DNA of 64,000 bases, taken from positions 67,709 through 131,708 of the forward strand of contig JBBDWV010000024.1 in the NCBI GenBank assembly GCA_040902655.1, given 5' to 3'. This document shows, in pieces, positions 63,983-64,000 of this stretch. This stretch comes from Mycobacteriales bacterium (GTDB lineage Bacteria; Actinomycetota; Actinomycetes; Mycobacteriales; SCTD01). The notes beneath the pieces were generated by a model. The model had not been told where the DNA came from and searched no databases. It saw only the letters and a list, made by a program, of their open reading frames with translations. The translations under genes and the position numbers were made by a program. How positions within the stretch are numbered: position 1 is the first letter of the stretch; each line of letters begins with the position of its first letter.

Positions 63983-64000
63983 GGGGGGGGGGGGGGGGGG
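63983..64000. repeat. homopolymer G run at window end
   Basis: The last 18 bases are all G. Such a run at a sequence end is usually a sequencing or assembly artefact; no biological meaning is claimed. Confidence 0.8.

Overview
The window is 64 kb of high-GC chromosomal DNA from an actinobacterium. Three things show this: the dnaK-grpE-dnaJ-hspR-clpB locus with HAIR operators, a bldC regulator gene, and lineage-typical families (DUF3073, DUF3151, an Rpf with a c-di-AMP-type leader, mycothiol-type maleylpyruvate isomerase fold). The gene mix resembles Frankiales/Geodermatophilales-like lineages, but the genus cannot be fixed from the sequence. Many genes lack a Shine-Dalgarno and carry TANNNT 6-8 nt before the start codon, which points to widespread leaderless transcription.

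Layout. 1-0.8 kb: a bluB gene cut by the window edge and a small membrane protein. 0.8-7.6 kb: the HspR-controlled chaperone operon. 7.7-20.7 kb: housekeeping genes (SDR, pyrE, dedA, CoA-disulfide-reductase-like, fba, rpf, methyltransferase, cardiolipin-synthase-like, diacylglycerol kinase, purA), a secreted TolB-like protein with three C-terminal surface repeats, and several hairpin or tandem repeats between genes. 20.8-38.3 kb: a dispersed purine biosynthesis region (purD-purB, purC, purS-purQ, purL, purF-purM). It is interspersed with three Uma2-family genes, an ECF sigma/membrane protein pair, a GH3 glycosidase and secreted proteins. 38.3-44.2 kb: DUF3073, a Leu/Val/Phe dehydrogenase, bldC, and a translationally coupled mntR-like/multicopper oxidase/ZIP operon with a perfect operator palindrome.

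44.2-61.5 kb is an accessory catabolic island. It holds a Rieske oxygenase, a 3Fe-4S-type ferredoxin and a ferredoxin reductase in one coupled operon with a Zn alcohol dehydrogenase and an orphan HicB-like protein; a ThDP enzyme with an aldehyde dehydrogenase; an amidohydrolase-2 (decarboxylase-like) enzyme; a TRAP-TAXI uptake system; an asparaginase-fold protein; two damaged MFS genes; and one divergent IclR regulator. A 15-bp GATW-N7-WATC dyad lies in three upstream regions of the island and is the best candidate for the IclR operator. Together the genes read as uptake, oxygenation/dealkylation, decarboxylation and aldehyde oxidation of an unidentified aromatic carboxylate-like compound.

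61.8-64 kb is a mobile-DNA-like edge: a tRNA 3'-half remnant (candidate att site), 10-bp tandem repeats, two ribbon-helix-helix toxin-antitoxin modules and a membrane protein with an in-frame stop. The window ends in an 18-base G run that is probably an assembly artefact.
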